Source: Heliomarina baculiformis (GTDB lineage: Bacteria > Pseudomonadota > Alphaproteobacteria > Rhodobacterales > Rhodobacteraceae). From it: a stretch of DNA of 64,000 bases. Below, piece by piece: positions 62,592 to 64,000 of this stretch. The first letter of the stretch is position 1. Each line of letters opens with the position of its first letter. Position numbers and translations under genes: made by a program. The notes under the pieces were generated by a model. That model made no database searches and was not told the origin of the DNA. It saw only the letters and a program-made list of their open reading frames with translations. Where the stretch lies: assembly GCF_019966545.1 (NCBI RefSeq), contig NZ_JAIMIC010000001.1, positions 682,001-746,000 of the forward strand, read 5' to 3'.

Positions 62592-64000
62592 ATGCGGAAT
62601 TCACTTGGAGCCATGCTCGCCATTGGTCTGGCCGGGTTGCAGTTCATTGCGATCCTCGCCGTGGTGTTTTCCTCTTTCGTCACTTCGGAACGTGCATTGC
62701 TGGACCACGCACGTGATCTGCTCAGCGATATCGGCACCAATGCCATCGAACATTCGCGCGGATTTCTGAACCCGGCCCGCGGTGCGGCGGAACTTTCGGC
62801 GCGGCTGGCTCAGGATCGGGTGATCGCCAGCGACGTGCCGGAACAGCTTGAACGGCTGCTTTTTCAGCAATTGCAGCTCGCGCCGCAATTCGCCGGTCTC
62901 TATCACGGGACGGAAAACGGTGAATTCGTCTATGTGATGCGCAGTGAAGAGCCGGGACCATTTCGCACCAAGATCATTCGTACCGAGGGCGAGCAACGCA
63001 CGACCGAACTGATCTGGCGGGACGACGATTTCAACGTCGTCGAACGCCGGTTGGACCCGGAAGACGTGTATGATCCCCGCACCCGCCCCTGGTACATATT
63101 GGCGCGGGAACAACTGACGACGATCTGGACCGACCCCTATATTTTCTTTTCCTCGCAGCGCCCCGGGATCACGCTTGCCTCGCCGGTACTGGAAGAAACC
63201 GGCAGCGTGCGCGGTATTGTCGGTGTCGACATCGAGATCAGCGACATTTCGGATTTTCTTGCGCGGCTTAGGATCGGCACGTCCGGACGCGCGCTGATCA
63301 TTCACAGCAATGGCGACGTGATCGCGCATCCGGACAAGAACTTGCTTAAAACGCAGAACGCCGATGGCACCCTGCGTTTCGTCGATATCCAGAATTTCGA
63401 AGACCCCATCGCCCGCGCCGCATTTGGCTATTTGATGGAAGACGGCACGGTTTCGGTTGAAAAGGAAACGCTGTCGCAGTTCACCTATGGTGGCGAGACC
63501 TATGTTTCCGTCGTCATGCCACCGATCAATGACAACCTGTCATGGATCACGGCGGCCTATGCGCCCGAAAGCGATTTCACCTCCGTCATCAAGCATAACC
63601 GGCGCATGAACATCTGGATCGCGGCACTGGTTGCCGTCATCACCGGGTTGTGCGGACTTGGCCTTGCGAATTACATCTACAAGCCGGTTCGTGCCTTTGC
63701 GGTTCGATCCGCCCTCATATCACAGGGCGAACTCGACCCGGCCGAACCGCTTCCGAAGACATACCAAGAACTCGAAAATGCGAACCGCACGATGATGCAG
63801 CAGATTGCTGCACGGCGCGCGACCGAGATCGAATATGGCAAGACCTTCGATCTGACCTCGCGCGGAATGGCGCAGATCGACGCGGGCACGGGTCGGCTGG
63901 TGCGGGTCAATGAGAGGTTTTCCAAGATCACCGGTTACTCGGCAGACGCCTTGCGCGAAATGGCGTTTTCCGATCTCGTCCATCCGGACGATCCGCCGTT
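62592..64000 (+). CDS. Membrane sensor with Cache and PAS domains (cut by window end)
   Basis: At least 469 codons, open to the window edge. The N-terminus has TM1 at about 8-28 (MLAIGLAGLQFIAILAVVF). A periplasmic dCache domain spans about 35-325, with GTENGEFVYVMRS, the DVYDPRTRPWY ligand-pocket motif, ASPVLEETGSVRGIVGVDIEI and a terminal NGDVIAHPDKNLL repeat. TM2 is at about 340-360 (IWIAALVAVITGLCGLGLA). A helical linker follows, then a PAS domain from about residue 412 (MAQIDAGTGRLVRVNERFSKITGYSADAL). The output domain lies beyond the window; a diguanylate cyclase, kinase or cyclase are all possible. GGGAGAAA lies 9 nt before the ATG. Read directly from the sequence. Confidence 0.88.
   Translation, partial: MRNSLGAMLAIGLAGLQFIAILAVVFSSFVTSERALLDHARDLLSDIGTNAIEHSRGFLNPARGAAELSARLAQDRVIASDVPEQLERLLFQQLQLAPQFAGLYHGTENGEFVYVMRSEEPGPFRTKIIRTEGEQRTTELIWRDDDFNVVERRLDPEDVYDPRTRPWYILAREQLTTIWTDPYIFFSSQRPGITLASPVLEETGSVRGIVGVDIEISDISDFLARLRIGTSGRALIIHSNGDVIAHPDKNLLKTQNADGTLRFVDIQNFEDPIARAAFGYLMEDGTVSVEKETLSQFTYGGETYVSVVMPPINDNLSWITAAYAPESDFTSVIKHNRRMNIWIAALVAVITGLCGLGLANYIYKPVRAFAVRSALISQGELDPAEPLPKTYQELENANRTMMQQIAARRATEIEYGKTFDLTSRGMAQIDAGTGRLVRVNERFSKITGYSADALREMAFSDLVHPDDPP

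Overview
The window looks like chromosomal DNA of an alphaproteobacterium of the Rhodobacteraceae/Roseobacter type. The reasons are high GC, dense operons with 1-11 bp start/stop overlaps, three tripartite or TAXI-type TRAP transporters, a complete ring-opening branch of purine catabolism, large secreted RTX proteins, and a GCCTCCGGCGGGGATATTTTT-type terminator that I associate with this group. I saw no rRNA, tRNA, CRISPR array, transposase or phage gene.

Layout, left to right. 67-1796: a secreted protein of unknown function and an SDR dehydrogenase. 1965-7815: ureide/purine catabolism, with allE, a divergent second GAPDH, an NCS2 purine permease, allA, a puuE-uraD fusion and uraH; together these take 5-hydroxyisourate to glyoxylate and urea, except for the allantoate step. 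7812-9919: a GAF/HWE-type histidine kinase and a LysR regulator. 10125-18397: tamA-tamB (outer membrane assembly; TamB carries an exact 63-codon tandem repeat) followed by a gamma-glutamyltransferase-fold enzyme that lacks the usual glutamate-binding Arg. 18379-30592: a D-xylose regulon, with glucokinase, xylGHF ABC importer, a ROK repressor, xylA, xylB and aldose epimerase. Two operators of the same architecture precede xylF/xylR and xylB. A CRTAC1-like beta-propeller protein and a di-heme cytochrome c peroxidase are embedded tail-to-tail inside it. 30624-34248: an orphan Wzz-like protein and a BY-kinase-like ATPase with a broken Walker A, then the main gapA.

34375-50602 is an extracellular/surface region. 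It holds a 1617-aa RTX protein, a LysR regulator, a sulfatase, a TAXI-TRAP system with fused permease, a periplasmic subtilase, an anti-sigma factor, an ECF sigma factor, a second RTX protein built of three 132-aa units, and a small secreted COG4315-type protein. The subtilase/anti-sigma/ECF group is the most unusual part: the periplasmic end of the anti-sigma factor resembles a subtilase propeptide, and the adjacent gene encodes a subtilase.

50961-64000: a DctPQM TRAP transporter behind an array of four GCGTTGT repeats; a GT-C-like membrane protein; a second DctPQM TRAP transporter with a small membrane protein, a methyltransferase, an M29/NicX-like protein and a divergent GntR/FCD regulator, all tied together by TGCATGCA palindromes; and the first part of a Cache-PAS sensor that runs off the window edge.
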